Assembly (NCBI GenBank): GCA_045605145.1
Contig: JAZUPH010000064.1
Location: 1 to 12,850 of the forward strand
Source of the DNA: CAMNAO01 sp045605145
GTDB taxonomy: Bacteria > Bacillota > Clostridia > Oscillospirales > Oscillospiraceae
Direction: 5' to 3'
DNA: 12,850 nucleotides
A model generated the notes under the pieces. The model was not told the DNA's origin and did no database searches. It saw nothing but the letters and a program-made list of their open reading frames with translations. Below, piece by piece: positions 5,651 to 12,850 of this stretch. The position numbers and the translations under genes are program-made. Within the stretch, counting starts at the first letter, position 1. Each line of letters starts with the position of its first letter.

Positions 5651-6160
5651 ATGAAGTACGGTGGCACAAAATTTCATATCGTGCTGCGCAGTATCGGGTA
5701 TTCCGTGATGCTGGGTGTGTGCTTCATCCTGCAGGACTCGGTATTTTCCGATTTCCCCATCTTCGGCGTAAAACCCCTTATTATGCCCGTGTGCTGCGCG
5801 GCCATCGCGCTGGCTGAGGGGATGGACAGGGGCGGCGCCTTCGGCCTTGCCTGCGGCGTGCTGTGCGACATCGCAATGGGCAGCCCGCCCATCGGCTTCA
5901 CCCTGCTTCTGACGCTGCTGGGTCTGGGCATCGGCTGGCTGGGCGACAGACTTATGGGCCGCAATTTTATTACGCTGTTCCTGTTCTCACTTGCGGCGCT
6001 GATTATCTGCGCGTTTTTCCAGATTTTCAATCTGTGGGCCTTTAACGGGGCGCCGCTGGGCGCGCTTCTGCGGATCGTGCTGTTCCAGACACTTTATTCC
6101 ATGATTTTCGTCCTGCCCATGGCGGTGGTCATACGCCGCTCGTCATACAGAGGAAACTGA
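5651..6160 (+). CDS. mreD: Rod shape-determining protein MreD
   Basis: A 169-residue, very hydrophobic protein with about five or six predicted membrane segments (near 11-27, 35-55, 62-78, 82-100, 105-124 and 136-160). It shows the MreD-typical pattern: a GVKP segment near the first loop and GLACGVLCDIAMGSPPIG in the middle, where MreD proteins have a G.l.Dl.....G motif. MreD is the integral-membrane partner linking MreC to the elongation synthase. ATG 5651 lies 6 bp after the mreC stop. GAGGA (5636-5640) is 10 nt upstream, a long spacing, so initiation is probably helped by coupling with mreC. The sequence family is weakly conserved, but position between mreC and mrdA makes the call secure. 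Confidence 0.93.
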   Translation: MKYGGTKFHIVLRSIGYSVMLGVCFILQDSVFSDFPIFGVKPLIMPVCCAAIALAEGMDRGGAFGLACGVLCDIAMGSPPIGFTLLLTLLGLGIGWLGDRLMGRNFITLFLFSLAALIICAFFQIFNLWAFNGAPLGALLRIVLFQTLYSMIFVLPMAVVIRRSSYRGN

Positions 6161-6232
6161 CAGGCGGCTTCGGCGGCCGGGACGGACAAAATCGCGGCCT
6201 TCACCTTAAATCGGGGACTGAAAGGATAGACT

Positions 6233-8350
6233 ATGAATAAAATCGTTATGCCCGGCAGGCTGATGGCCCTGGCCATCATGCTTGCGGCAATACTGTTTTT
6301 ATACGGCGCGGCCATGTATGAGCTGCAGATCTCCGACCAGGAGACCTACACGGCCAAGGCCACCGGCAACTATACCACAACCACCACTGTTTCCGCGGCG
6401 CGAGGGAACGTCATGGACCGCAACGGAACCATGCTCATCTCCAGCCGCGCGTCATACAACATCGTCCTCAGCCGCGATGAGATAGTGTTCAGCAGTGATC
6501 CCAACCAGATCATCCGTGAGCTTATTCAGGTGGCCGGGGAAAACAACATCCAATATACCGACACCTTCCCCATCACGGCCTCCGCCCCCTTTGAGTGGCA
6601 GGCGGATATGTCCAGCACCCAGCGGGGTCGTCTGGTGGCTTATTTTGATTTCTTTTCCAGCCTGCACGACGATGAGGGCAACGCCCTGGAGGACCCCACC
6701 CAGATGGCGGCGTCCGACTTCATAGTGTGGCTTAAGGACCATTACGGCATTGACTACACCGTGCCCATTACCGAGGCACGCCAGATAATCGGCATCAGAT
6801 ACGAGCTGGAGATGCGCGCCATATCCAACATTTCCTCCTATGTGTTTGCCGAGGACGTGGGTACCGAATTTGTGGCGGCCGTGCTGGAACGGGATTTCCC
6901 CGGACTGAGCATCACCACCACAACCACCCGAGAGTATCACACCACCAGCGCACCCCACATTCTGGGCTATACCGGCAAAATGAACGCCGAGGAGTATTAC
7001 AGCACATATAAGGCCCAGGACTATCCCTTCGACGCGGTGGTCGGCAAGAGCGGCGTTGAGCTGGCTTTTGAGGAGTATCTCCACGGTACCGACGGCAGGA
7101 TCTCCACCACCTACAACTCAGACGGCGTTATCATCAACCAGACCACCATTAGAGAGGCCAAGGCCGGAGATAACGTGCTTATCTCCATCGACATCGGCCT
7201 TCAGGCGGAGGTGGAGACGGCGCTCAGCTCACTTATATCCCAGCTCAACGCCCAGCGCACCGCCGGATACGATGACAACGGTAAACCCATGGAAAACGGC
7301 GAGATAATGCAGCTTGCTGAGGGCGGCGCCGTGGTGGTGCTGGATGTTGCCACCTGTCAGGTGCTGGCAATGGCGTCCTACCCCACATACGATCCCACCA
7401 CCATGTTTGAAAACTATACATACCTGTCCAACGACTCGCTTCGGCCCATGTTCAACCGCGCCACTCAGGGTATATATAACCCCGGCTCCACCTTCAAGAT
7501 GGTCACGGCGCTGGCAGGTCTGACCCACGGACACATCACCACGGAGACCCAGATCTCCTGCGAGGGCCGATACAGAGAGTATTCCGACTATCAGCCATAC
7601 TGCTGGGTATACCCGTATTACAGCCAGCATGCCAACCTGAATGTTATCGGCGCGCTGGAAAACTCCTGCAACTTCTTCTTCTACAAGCTGGCCGATGAAA
7701 TGGGTATTATGGCCATCGCCACTACCGCCGAGCAGTTCGGCTTCGGACGGAAGACGGGTATTGAGATACCCGAGGCGGAGGGTATCATCGCCAACCCCAC
7801 ATACAAGGAGACTGCGCTTTTGACCGACTGGTACGCCGCGGACAACCTGCTGGCCGCCATCGGACAGGGCCTTAACTTCTTCACGCCGCTGCAGCTTGCA
7901 AACTACTGTGCCACCCTCGCCAATACGGGCGTGCATAAGCGCGTCACCATCCTGCACCAGGTTATGAGCCCGGATTACACCGACATTGTTTTCGAATCGC
8001 GTCCCACCGTCGACCACATCATTTCCAACGAATACGGTTATATCTCCCAGCTTCAGATGGGCATGATCCGCGTCGCCTCCCACGGTACAGCGAAGGATCA
8101 GCTCTCCACCTATGCTATCGAGGTTGCGGCCAAGACGGGTACCGTTCAGTCCGGTGGCGACACCGTCAACAACGGTGTTTTCATTTGCTACGCACCGGCC
8201 AACAACCCGGAGATTGCCATCGCCGTTCTGGTTGAACACGGCGGCTCCGGTGCCGGAATCATCTCCGTCGCCACCGATATAATGGACTATTACTTTGAGG
8301 GCACCACCGCCAGCACACCCGTTGCACCGGAGAATCAGCCCGTGCAGTGA
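6233..8350 (+). CDS. mrdA: Penicillin-binding protein 2, class B transpeptidase of cell elongation
   Basis: A 705-residue bitopic membrane protein that cross-links peptidoglycan with RodA and the MreCD scaffold. It has a short cytoplasmic N terminus and one membrane span (about 8-28). The pedestal begins with ARGNVMDRNG (56-65), the usual class B motif. The transpeptidase domain has all three active-site motifs: STFK with catalytic Ser419 and Lys422, SCN (478-480) and KTGT (634-637). AIGQGLNFFTPLQLAN lies between the second and third. The pedestal (about 100-330) is long, with a Thr-rich strand TTTTTREYHTT near 226-236. ATG 6233 has AAAGGA 6 nt upstream, and the gene lies 72 bp after mreD, still likely in the operon. 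No rodA follows. SpoVD-like function is less likely because no PASTA domain is present. Confidence 0.94.
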   Translation: MNKIVMPGRLMALAIMLAAILFLYGAAMYELQISDQETYTAKATGNYTTTTTVSAARGNVMDRNGTMLISSRASYNIVLSRDEIVFSSDPNQIIRELIQVAGENNIQYTDTFPITASAPFEWQADMSSTQRGRLVAYFDFFSSLHDDEGNALEDPTQMAASDFIVWLKDHYGIDYTVPITEARQIIGIRYELEMRAISNISSYVFAEDVGTEFVAAVLERDFPGLSITTTTTREYHTTSAPHILGYTGKMNAEEYYSTYKAQDYPFDAVVGKSGVELAFEEYLHGTDGRISTTYNSDGVIINQTTIREAKAGDNVLISIDIGLQAEVETALSSLISQLNAQRTAGYDDNGKPMENGEIMQLAEGGAVVVLDVATCQVLAMASYPTYDPTTMFENYTYLSNDSLRPMFNRATQGIYNPGSTFKMVTALAGLTHGHITTETQISCEGRYREYSDYQPYCWVYPYYSQHANLNVIGALENSCNFFFYKLADEMGIMAIATTAEQFGFGRKTGIEIPEAEGIIANPTYKETALLTDWYAADNLLAAIGQGLNFFTPLQLANYCATLANTGVHKRVTILHQVMSPDYTDIVFESRPTVDHIISNEYGYISQLQMGMIRVASHGTAKDQLSTYAIEVAAKTGTVQSGGDTVNNGVFICYAPANNPEIAIAVLVEHGGSGAGIISVATDIMDYYFEGTTASTPVAPENQPVQ

Positions 8351-8370
8351 TGCTTGTGACGCTTTGCTAC

Positions 8371-8398
8371 TTGAAATCCTGCATTACAGTGGTATAAT
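8371..8398 (+). promoter_or_regulatory. Strong promoter of minD-mgsA
   Basis: TTGAAA (8371-8376) and a perfect TATAAT (8393-8398) are 16 bp apart, and TG at 8390-8391 makes an extended -10. The promoter lies in the 98-bp gap after mrdA and would start transcription near 8405, just before a hairpin. It separates expression of minD-mgsA from the mre operon, although read-through is possible because no terminator follows mrdA. Confidence 0.8.
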
Positions 8399-8407
8399 AA
8401 ATTGGAT

Positions 8408-8430
8408 GCGGGATTTTTCCTCCCGCTTTA
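8408..8430 (+). other. Hairpin in the minD leader
   Basis: GCGGGA (8408-8413) pairs perfectly with TCCCGC (8421-8426) around a 7-nt TTTTTCC loop, followed by TTTA. It falls at the predicted 5' end of the minD transcript, 8 nt before the SD. The stem is short and the T run is only three bases, so an mRNA-stabilising 5' hairpin is more likely than a terminator; a weak attenuator remains possible. Confidence 0.45.
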
Positions 8431-8448
8431 TGACAAGGGGGTATGGCT

Positions 8449-9198
8449 TTGGGCAAGGCACTGGCTGTCTGCTCCGGAAAGGGCGGCACAGGTAAAACCA
8501 CTACCGCCGCGGCCTTGGCTGTATGCCTTGCAAAGCGGGGGCGCAGTGTCGTGGTCATCGACTGCGATGTGGGCCTTAGAAATATCGACCTTATACTGGG
8601 CGTGTCCGACAGGGCCGTGTTCGATTTTTCGGACGTACTTGCCGGGCGGGCGACGGTTGATGAGGCTGCCTGCATTCACCCCACGGTCAAAAATCTGCGG
8701 ATACTCACCGCGCCCTTCGGGAAGAGGTTTGCGGATATTGATCGCGCCGCCATGAGGCAGATGGTGCGCGGGATATGTGAAAATTACGACTACTGCATCC
8801 TTGATGCCCCGGCGGGCATCGGCGCCGGCTTTGAGCTGGCCGTCGGCTGTGCCGATGAGGTGATTGTGGTCGCCAATCCCGATGTATCCAGCCTGCGCGA
8901 CGGGCAGCGCACCGCGTATGAGGTGGGGCTTATCAGCCCGGCGAACACCCGCCTGCTTGTAAACCGCCTGCGCCCGCGCCTTTTGCGCAAGGGGCGGAAG
9001 AATGTGGACCGCATCATTGATGAAATCGGCCTGCAGCTTGTGGGCATAGTAAAAGAGGATAAGAATGTTATCCTCGCCGGAGACAGGGGAATACCCCTCC
9101 CGCTGTATAAAAGGGCGAAAAAACGCAGCGCCGCGGCTCAGTTTGGCCGCATTGCCGCACGCATTGACGGCGAAAGGCTGCCCCTGGGCAGACTTTGA
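8449..9198 (+). CDS. minD: Septum site-determining protein MinD, P-loop ATPase
   Basis: A ParA/MinD-family ATPase of 249 residues. The deviant Walker A SGKGGTGKTT spans 9-18, with both signature lysines at Lys11 and Lys16 (same numbering as E. coli MinD). The Switch I region is DCDVGLRNIDLILG (38-51), Switch II is DAPAGIG (119-125), and ANPDVSSLRD spans 142-151. The family start is M-(A/G), with eight residues before SGKGG. TTG 8449 reproduces this exactly, and AAGGGGG (8435-8441) is 7 nt upstream of it. An in-frame ATG at 8443 is only 1 nt from that SD and adds two residues. The C terminus (QFGRIAARIDGERLPLGRL) lacks the usual Lys/Phe-rich amphipathic membrane-targeting helix. Neither minC nor minE is adjacent. 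Own promoter upstream; mgsA follows by 59 bp. A different MinD/ParA subfamily is possible but less likely. Confidence 0.87.
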   Translation: MGKALAVCSGKGGTGKTTTAAALAVCLAKRGRSVVVIDCDVGLRNIDLILGVSDRAVFDFSDVLAGRATVDEAACIHPTVKNLRILTAPFGKRFADIDRAAMRQMVRGICENYDYCILDAPAGIGAGFELAVGCADEVIVVANPDVSSLRDGQRTAYEVGLISPANTRLLVNRLRPRLLRKGRKNVDRIIDEIGLQLVGIVKEDKNVILAGDRGIPLPLYKRAKKRSAAAQFGRIAARIDGERLPLGRL

Positions 9199-9257
9199 GC
9201 ATATTGAAAGTTAACGGAAGAGTGTACCGCACAAACAGGAAAAGAGGGAGTTAGATT

Positions 9258-9659
9258 ATGAATATTGCGCTTATGGCACATGACCGAAAGAAAGAACTTA
9301 TGATCCAGTTCTGCATCGCATACTGCGGCATCCTGTCCGCCCATGACATCTGCGCCACCAATACCACCGGCCGCCTGGTGGCCGAGGCTACCGGACTGCC
9401 CATCACGCTGTATATGCCCTGCTCTCAGGGCGGCGACCAGCAGATCGGCGCGCGCATCACTTATAATGAGCTTGACCTGGTGCTGTTCTTCTCCGACCCC
9501 AACGACCGCAGCAAGCTGGAAGAGGTCAGCAATATTCAGCGCCTGTGCGACAACTACAACATCCCCTTCGCCACCAACGTTGCCACCGCTGAGGTGCTTG
9601 TCCGCGGCATGAAGGACGGCTATCTTGACTGGCGCGATATTGCCAACCCCAAGAAGTGA
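9258..9659 (+). CDS. mgsA: Methylglyoxal synthase, divergent
   Basis: A 133-residue protein. MgsA converts dihydroxyacetone phosphate to methylglyoxal and phosphate, a bypass that releases phosphate under sugar-phosphate stress. It shows MNIALMAHD (His8, Asp9), a phosphate-binding region ATNTTGRL (usually ATGTTG), and QGGDQQIGA with Asp60, equivalent to E. coli catalytic Asp71. FFSDP (77-81) and NVATAEVL complete the fold. The loop after the DP dipeptide is unusual. E. coli has PHDPDV, giving His98 and Asp101, whereas this protein reads SKLEEV and has no histidine there. Activity may therefore be altered. ATG 9258 has GAGGGAG (9244-9250) 7 nt upstream. It lies behind minD, matching the Clostridia habit of mgsA next to min/rodA genes. 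The family call is firm. Confidence 0.92.
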   Translation: MNIALMAHDRKKELMIQFCIAYCGILSAHDICATNTTGRLVAEATGLPITLYMPCSQGGDQQIGARITYNELDLVLFFSDPNDRSKLEEVSNIQRLCDNYNIPFATNVATAEVLVRGMKDGYLDWRDIANPKK

Positions 9660-9695
9660 CCCTGCGTCTTGCCTGAAACTGAAAACAACTTCGCT

Positions 9696-9729
9696 TCACC
9701 CTACCCATGCAATTTGTCGGGCGGGGTGA
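9696..9729. other. Hairpin between mgsA and hisS
   Basis: TCACCCTACCC (9696-9706) pairs with GGGCGGGGTGA (9719-9729) with one mismatch and one G-U pair around a 12-nt loop. A short T run (9739-9742) follows only after 9 nt, so it is a poor terminator. It may be a degenerate copy of a GGGCGGGG-type intergenic repeat or an mRNA processing site. No clear promoter for hisS is visible in this 111-bp gap: TATAAG at 9742-9747 has no partner -35. Confidence 0.4.
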
Positions 9730-9770
9730 TTCGGCGCGTTTTATAAGAATTTTCACTCTAAGGAGTTATT

Positions 9771-11141
9771 ATGGACAGAATCAAACCCCGGACCCTGTCC
9801 GGATTTATGGAGCTGCTGCCCCAGAAGCAGGCGCAGTTTGAGCGGATGATGGAGATCCTCCGCGACACTTATTCACTTTACGGCTTCACCCCGCTGGACA
9901 CCCCGGTCATCGAGGCCAGCGAGATCCTGCTTGCCAAGGGCGGCGGCGACACCGAAAAGCAGATCTACCGCTTCACCAAGGGCGATGCGGATCTGAGCCT
10001 GCGCTTTGACCTGACCGTGCCTCTTGCAAAGTATGTGGCAATGAACGCCGGTCAGCTCACCTTCCCCTTCCGCCGCTATCAGATCGGCAAGGTCTACCGC
10101 GGTGAGCGGGCACAGCGCGGCCGCTTCCGTGAGTTTTATCAGGCCGACATCGACATCATCGGCGACGGCGCATTGGATGTGCTTAACGAGGCGGAGATAC
10201 CCTCCATCATCTACCGCACCTTCACCCGCCTGGGTCTGAAGCGTTTTGTTATCAAGGTCAACAACCGCAAGGTGCTCAACGGCTTCTTCCAGCTGCTGGG
10301 TCTGAGCGACAAGGCCGGTGAGGTCATGCGCACCATCGACCGCCTTGACAAGGTTGGCAGGGCTAAGGTGCGCACCATGCTTATTGAGGATGTGGAGCTT
10401 GGCGAAGCTCTGGCGGACGAGGTACTCAGCCTCATCTGCTCGGCAGAGGATGGGATTGCGCCCCTGGATGCGCTGGACAAGTACCTGGGCCGTAATGAGG
10501 TGTTCGACCTGGGCGTAAGTGAGCTGCGCCAGGTGGCCGAGAGCATGGCAGCCTTCGGTGTCCCCGCCGACAGCTACCGCATCGACCTGTCCATCGCCCG
10601 TGGCCTTGACTACTACACCGGCACCGTGTACGAGACGGAGATGCTCGATCACCCTGAGATCGGCTCCATCTGCTCCGGCGGGCGCTATGACGACCTGGCC
10701 GGCTACTACACCGATAAGAAGCTGCCCGGCGTGGGCATCTCCATCGGACTGACCCGCCTGTTCTTCGTGCTGGACGATCAGGGCTACCTGAATGATGAGC
10801 TGTGCTGTGCCCCGGCTGATGCGCTTATCATCCCCATGACGGAGGATATGACCCCCGCCATCGCATTGGCAACAGCCCTGCGTGACGGCGGCGTGAGAAC
10901 ACAGATCTATACCGAGAAGAAGAAGTTCAAGGCCAAGCTGACCTACGCATCCAAGCTGGGCATCCCCTACGCAGTGTTGCTGGGTGAGGATGAGATCGCC
11001 GCCGGTGTCTGCGCCGTAAAGGATCTTAACGCCGGTGTGCAGACCTCCGTCCCCACAGATGAGGCCGCCGGGTTTATCAAGGCCGGTATCGCCCCCATGA
11101 AGGCGGGCGCACCGATAAAAGACAAGAGAAGTGAGGAATAA
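9771..11141 (+). CDS. hisS: Histidyl-tRNA synthetase, eukaryote/archaea-like type
   Basis: A 456-residue class II synthetase charging tRNA-His. The catalytic core has motif 2 (RGERAQRGRFREF, 110-122), the histidine-specific ARGLDYYTG (276-284), GGRYDDL (303-309) and motif 3 (GVGISIGLTRLF, 320-331). A C-terminal anticodon-binding domain spans about 348-440. Where E. coli HisRS has LRPEGT, this protein has LRFDLTVPLAKYVAMN (77-92), and IKVNNRKVLNG (161-171) also matches human HisRS better. It therefore belongs to the branch shared with eukaryotes and archaea, known in some Firmicutes. ATG 9771 has TAAGGAG (9759-9765) 5 nt upstream. aspS starts 4 nt after its stop, and the aspS SD lies inside the last hisS codons, so the two are co-translated. 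No T-box leader is present. Confidence 0.97.
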   Translation: MDRIKPRTLSGFMELLPQKQAQFERMMEILRDTYSLYGFTPLDTPVIEASEILLAKGGGDTEKQIYRFTKGDADLSLRFDLTVPLAKYVAMNAGQLTFPFRRYQIGKVYRGERAQRGRFREFYQADIDIIGDGALDVLNEAEIPSIIYRTFTRLGLKRFVIKVNNRKVLNGFFQLLGLSDKAGEVMRTIDRLDKVGRAKVRTMLIEDVELGEALADEVLSLICSAEDGIAPLDALDKYLGRNEVFDLGVSELRQVAESMAAFGVPADSYRIDLSIARGLDYYTGTVYETEMLDHPEIGSICSGGRYDDLAGYYTDKKLPGVGISIGLTRLFFVLDDQGYLNDELCCAPADALIIPMTEDMTPAIALATALRDGGVRTQIYTEKKKFKAKLTYASKLGIPYAVLLGEDEIAAGVCAVKDLNAGVQTSVPTDEAAGFIKAGIAPMKAGAPIKDKRSEE

Positions 11142-11145
11142 CGCA

Positions 11146-12850
11146 ATGACACAGATGCGTACACATAACTGCGGCCAGCTGCGTATAGAGAACGCGGGCG
11201 AGAAGGTCCGCATCGTCGGCTGGATGGAAAATGTCCGCGAGGTGGGCGCGAGCCTTGCCTTCGTGGTGGTTCGTGACTTCTTCGGCACCACTCAGGTAGT
11301 GGCTGAGACAGAGGAGATGGTTGCCCTTTTTGGCGGCATCACCAAGGAGAGCACCATCGCCGTTGACGGAGTTGTCCGTGAGCGCGACAGCAAAAACCCC
11401 AGGCAGGCCACCGGCGATATTGAGATCGTCCCCGAGAAGGTGGAGATCCTGGGCCGCTGCCGCTATAATGAGCTGCCTTTTGAAATTAACCGCAGCCGTG
11501 ATGCCGACGAGACCGCCCGCCATAAGTACCGCTATCTGGATCTGCGCAACCCCGCCGTGAAGCAGAACATCGTCCTGCGCTGTCAGGTGGTTGCCGCCCT
11601 GCGTCAGGCCATGACCAATGAGGGCTTCCTTGAGATTACCACCCCCATCCTCACAGCCTCCTCTCCCGAGGGCGCCCGTGACTATCTGGTGCCTTCCCGC
11701 AAGCATCCGGGCACCTTCTACGCCCTGCCCCAGGCGCCCCAGCAGTTTAAGCAGCTTTTGATGACCTCTGGCTTTGACAGATATTTCCAGATCGCCCCCT
11801 GCTTCCGTGATGAGGATGCCCGCGGCGACCGCAGCCCCGGTGAGTTCTATCAGCTGGATATGGAGATGGCCTTCGCCACTCAGGAGGATGTTTTCGGCGT
11901 CATTGAGACCGTCCTGCCCCCCATCTTCGCCAAGTACGGCAAGTATAACATCGCTTCCTCCGCGCCTTTCAAGCGCATCGGCTATGTCGAGGCCATGGAA
12001 AAGTACGGCTCTGACAAGCCCGACCTGCGCATTGACCTGACCGTCACCGACGTGACCGAGCTGGTTAAGGGCAGTGAGTTTGGCCCCTTCAACAGCGAGT
12101 GCGTCAAGGCTGTGCCCGTCTCCGGCTGCGCCATGACCCGCAAGCAGATCGACAAGCTGTGCGCCGATATTGAGGTGCAGGCAGGCAACAAGCCCTATTG
12201 GCTGCGCATTGATGAAAACGGCGCCCTTGTTGGCGGTGTGGCCAAGTTCTTCGCCGGCAAAGAAGATGCCCTCAAGGCCTCCCTCAATGCCGAAAACGGC
12301 ACTCTTGTCCTGTTCACTGCCGGCGCCAAGCTGGCTGCCCAGAAGACCGCAGGCGTGTGCATCCGCATGGCGGGCGCCGCTGTCCCCGGCCACATGGATG
12401 AAGAGCGCTATGAGTTCTGCTGGATCGTTGATTTCCCCATGTTCGAGATGGGTGAAGAGAGCGGTGAGCTTGAGTTCTGCCACAACCCCTTCTCCATGCC
12501 CTCCGGCGGTCTTGAGACCCTGCTGAAGGCCGAGCGGGGCGAGATCGACCCCCTCACCATCACCGCCGACCAGTACGACCTGGTCTGCAACGGTGTTGAG
12601 CTGTCCTCCGGCGCCGTCCGTAACCATGACCCCGACATTATGATCAAGGCCTTCGAGCTGGTCCGTCTGGGCGAAGAGGACGTGAAGGCCAAGTTCCCCG
12701 CCATGTACAACGCCTTCACCTACGGCGCACCTCCCCACGCCGGCATCGCCCCCGGTGTGGACCGCATGGTCATGCTGTTGGCCGGTGTAGCCTCCATCCG
12801 CGAGATCATCCCCTTCCCCATGAACAAGAATGCCCAGGACGTCATGATGG
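11146..12850 (+). CDS. aspS: Aspartyl-tRNA synthetase (3' end beyond window)
   Basis: 568 complete codons are present with no stop before the window ends. Bacterial AspRS is about 590 residues, so only some 20-30 are missing. The N-terminal OB fold (1-105) binds the anticodon. The catalytic core follows, with motif 2 FRDEDARGDRSPGEFYQLD (220-238). The bacterial GAD insertion spans about 300-405, just after YGSDKPDLR (287-295). Motif 3 is GVDRMVMLL from 537, and the near-terminal IPFPMNKNAQD is typical. Many bacterial AspRS read RADRQPEFTQ in motif 2; RGDRSPGEFYQ is a minority variant. ATG 11146 has GTGAGGA (11131-11137) 8 nt upstream, inside hisS. Whether it also charges tRNA-Asn cannot be decided here. 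The hisS-aspS order is the usual Firmicutes one. Confidence 0.97.
   Translation, partial: MTQMRTHNCGQLRIENAGEKVRIVGWMENVREVGASLAFVVVRDFFGTTQVVAETEEMVALFGGITKESTIAVDGVVRERDSKNPRQATGDIEIVPEKVEILGRCRYNELPFEINRSRDADETARHKYRYLDLRNPAVKQNIVLRCQVVAALRQAMTNEGFLEITTPILTASSPEGARDYLVPSRKHPGTFYALPQAPQQFKQLLMTSGFDRYFQIAPCFRDEDARGDRSPGEFYQLDMEMAFATQEDVFGVIETVLPPIFAKYGKYNIASSAPFKRIGYVEAMEKYGSDKPDLRIDLTVTDVTELVKGSEFGPFNSECVKAVPVSGCAMTRKQIDKLCADIEVQAGNKPYWLRIDENGALVGGVAKFFAGKEDALKASLNAENGTLVLFTAGAKLAAQKTAGVCIRMAGAAVPGHMDEERYEFCWIVDFPMFEMGEESGELEFCHNPFSMPSGGLETLLKAERGEIDPLTITADQYDLVCNGVELSSGAVRNHDPDIMIKAFELVRLGEEDVKAKFPAMYNAFTYGAPPHAGIAPGVDRMVMLLAGVASIREIIPFPMNKNAQDVMM

Noticed and set aside
8408..8430. Rho-independent terminator after mrdA
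   Set aside because: The stem is only 6 bp, with three T residues after it, and it lies downstream of the strong minD promoter; a leader hairpin is the better reading.
9150..9257. Frameshift hiding a normal MinD C terminus
   Set aside because: I read the other two frames past 9170. They end in TAKGCPWADFEHIES and in a tail ending KVNGRVYRTNRKRGS; neither gives a convincing membrane-targeting helix, so a simple frameshift is not supported.
9660..9770. T-box riboswitch upstream of hisS-aspS
   Set aside because: The gap is only 111 nt and lacks the T-box antitermination sequence (TGGNACCGCG), a specifier loop and a terminator.
1..12850. CRISPR array, toxin-antitoxin pair, phage or defence island
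   Set aside because: No regularly spaced repeats, no Cas, integrase or transposase motifs, and the genes are tightly packed housekeeping functions.

Overview
The window is a GC-rich bacterial chromosome segment with housekeeping genes. Gene content and protein style (short Clostridia-type MreC/MreD, an mgsA gene next to a cell-shape cluster, a hisS-aspS pair) suggest a Clostridia member, most likely Oscillospirales. This placement is inferred from recognition, not from a database search. All full-length protein genes read on the plus strand. The only minus-strand gene is tRNA-Pro(UGG).

Layout. Bases 1-250 are an AT-richer block (about 40% GC by my count). It holds a consensus minus-strand promoter firing off the left edge, several small inverted repeats, and the terminator of the tRNA gene. 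tRNA-Pro(UGG) follows (248-323, minus). A gene-free stretch (324-692) carries back-to-back promoters: one minus, giving the tRNA a leader of about 180 nt, and one plus, for trmB. The trmB gene (693-1808) encodes a tRNA m7G46 methyltransferase fused to a C-terminal GyrI-like domain and ends at a strong terminator. A dispersed-type palindromic repeat, a promoter and a possible five-codon leader ORF precede an apparent operon: a U32/RlhA-type RNA-modification protein, maf, mreC, mreD and a class B penicillin-binding protein 2 (mrdA). A second strong promoter at 8371-8398 drives minD and mgsA. A hairpin-bearing gap then leads to hisS and aspS; aspS runs off the right edge.

How the genes fit. tRNA-Pro, TrmB, the U32 protein, HisRS and AspRS belong to RNA modification and translation. 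MreC, MreD, PBP2 and MinD belong to wall elongation and division-site control. Maf is a nucleotide-sanitising or division-linked pyrophosphatase. MgsA is a glycolytic bypass enzyme often found beside shape genes in Clostridia.

I see no CRISPR array, complete mobile element or obvious new defence system. The best leads are the TrmB-GyrI fusion with its own internal ribosome-binding site, a methylglyoxal synthase lacking a normally conserved catalytic loop, a MinD without a canonical membrane tail in a cluster missing mreB, rodA, minC and minE, and a 12-nt stretch of the tRNA leader perfectly complementary to the tRNA anticodon arm.
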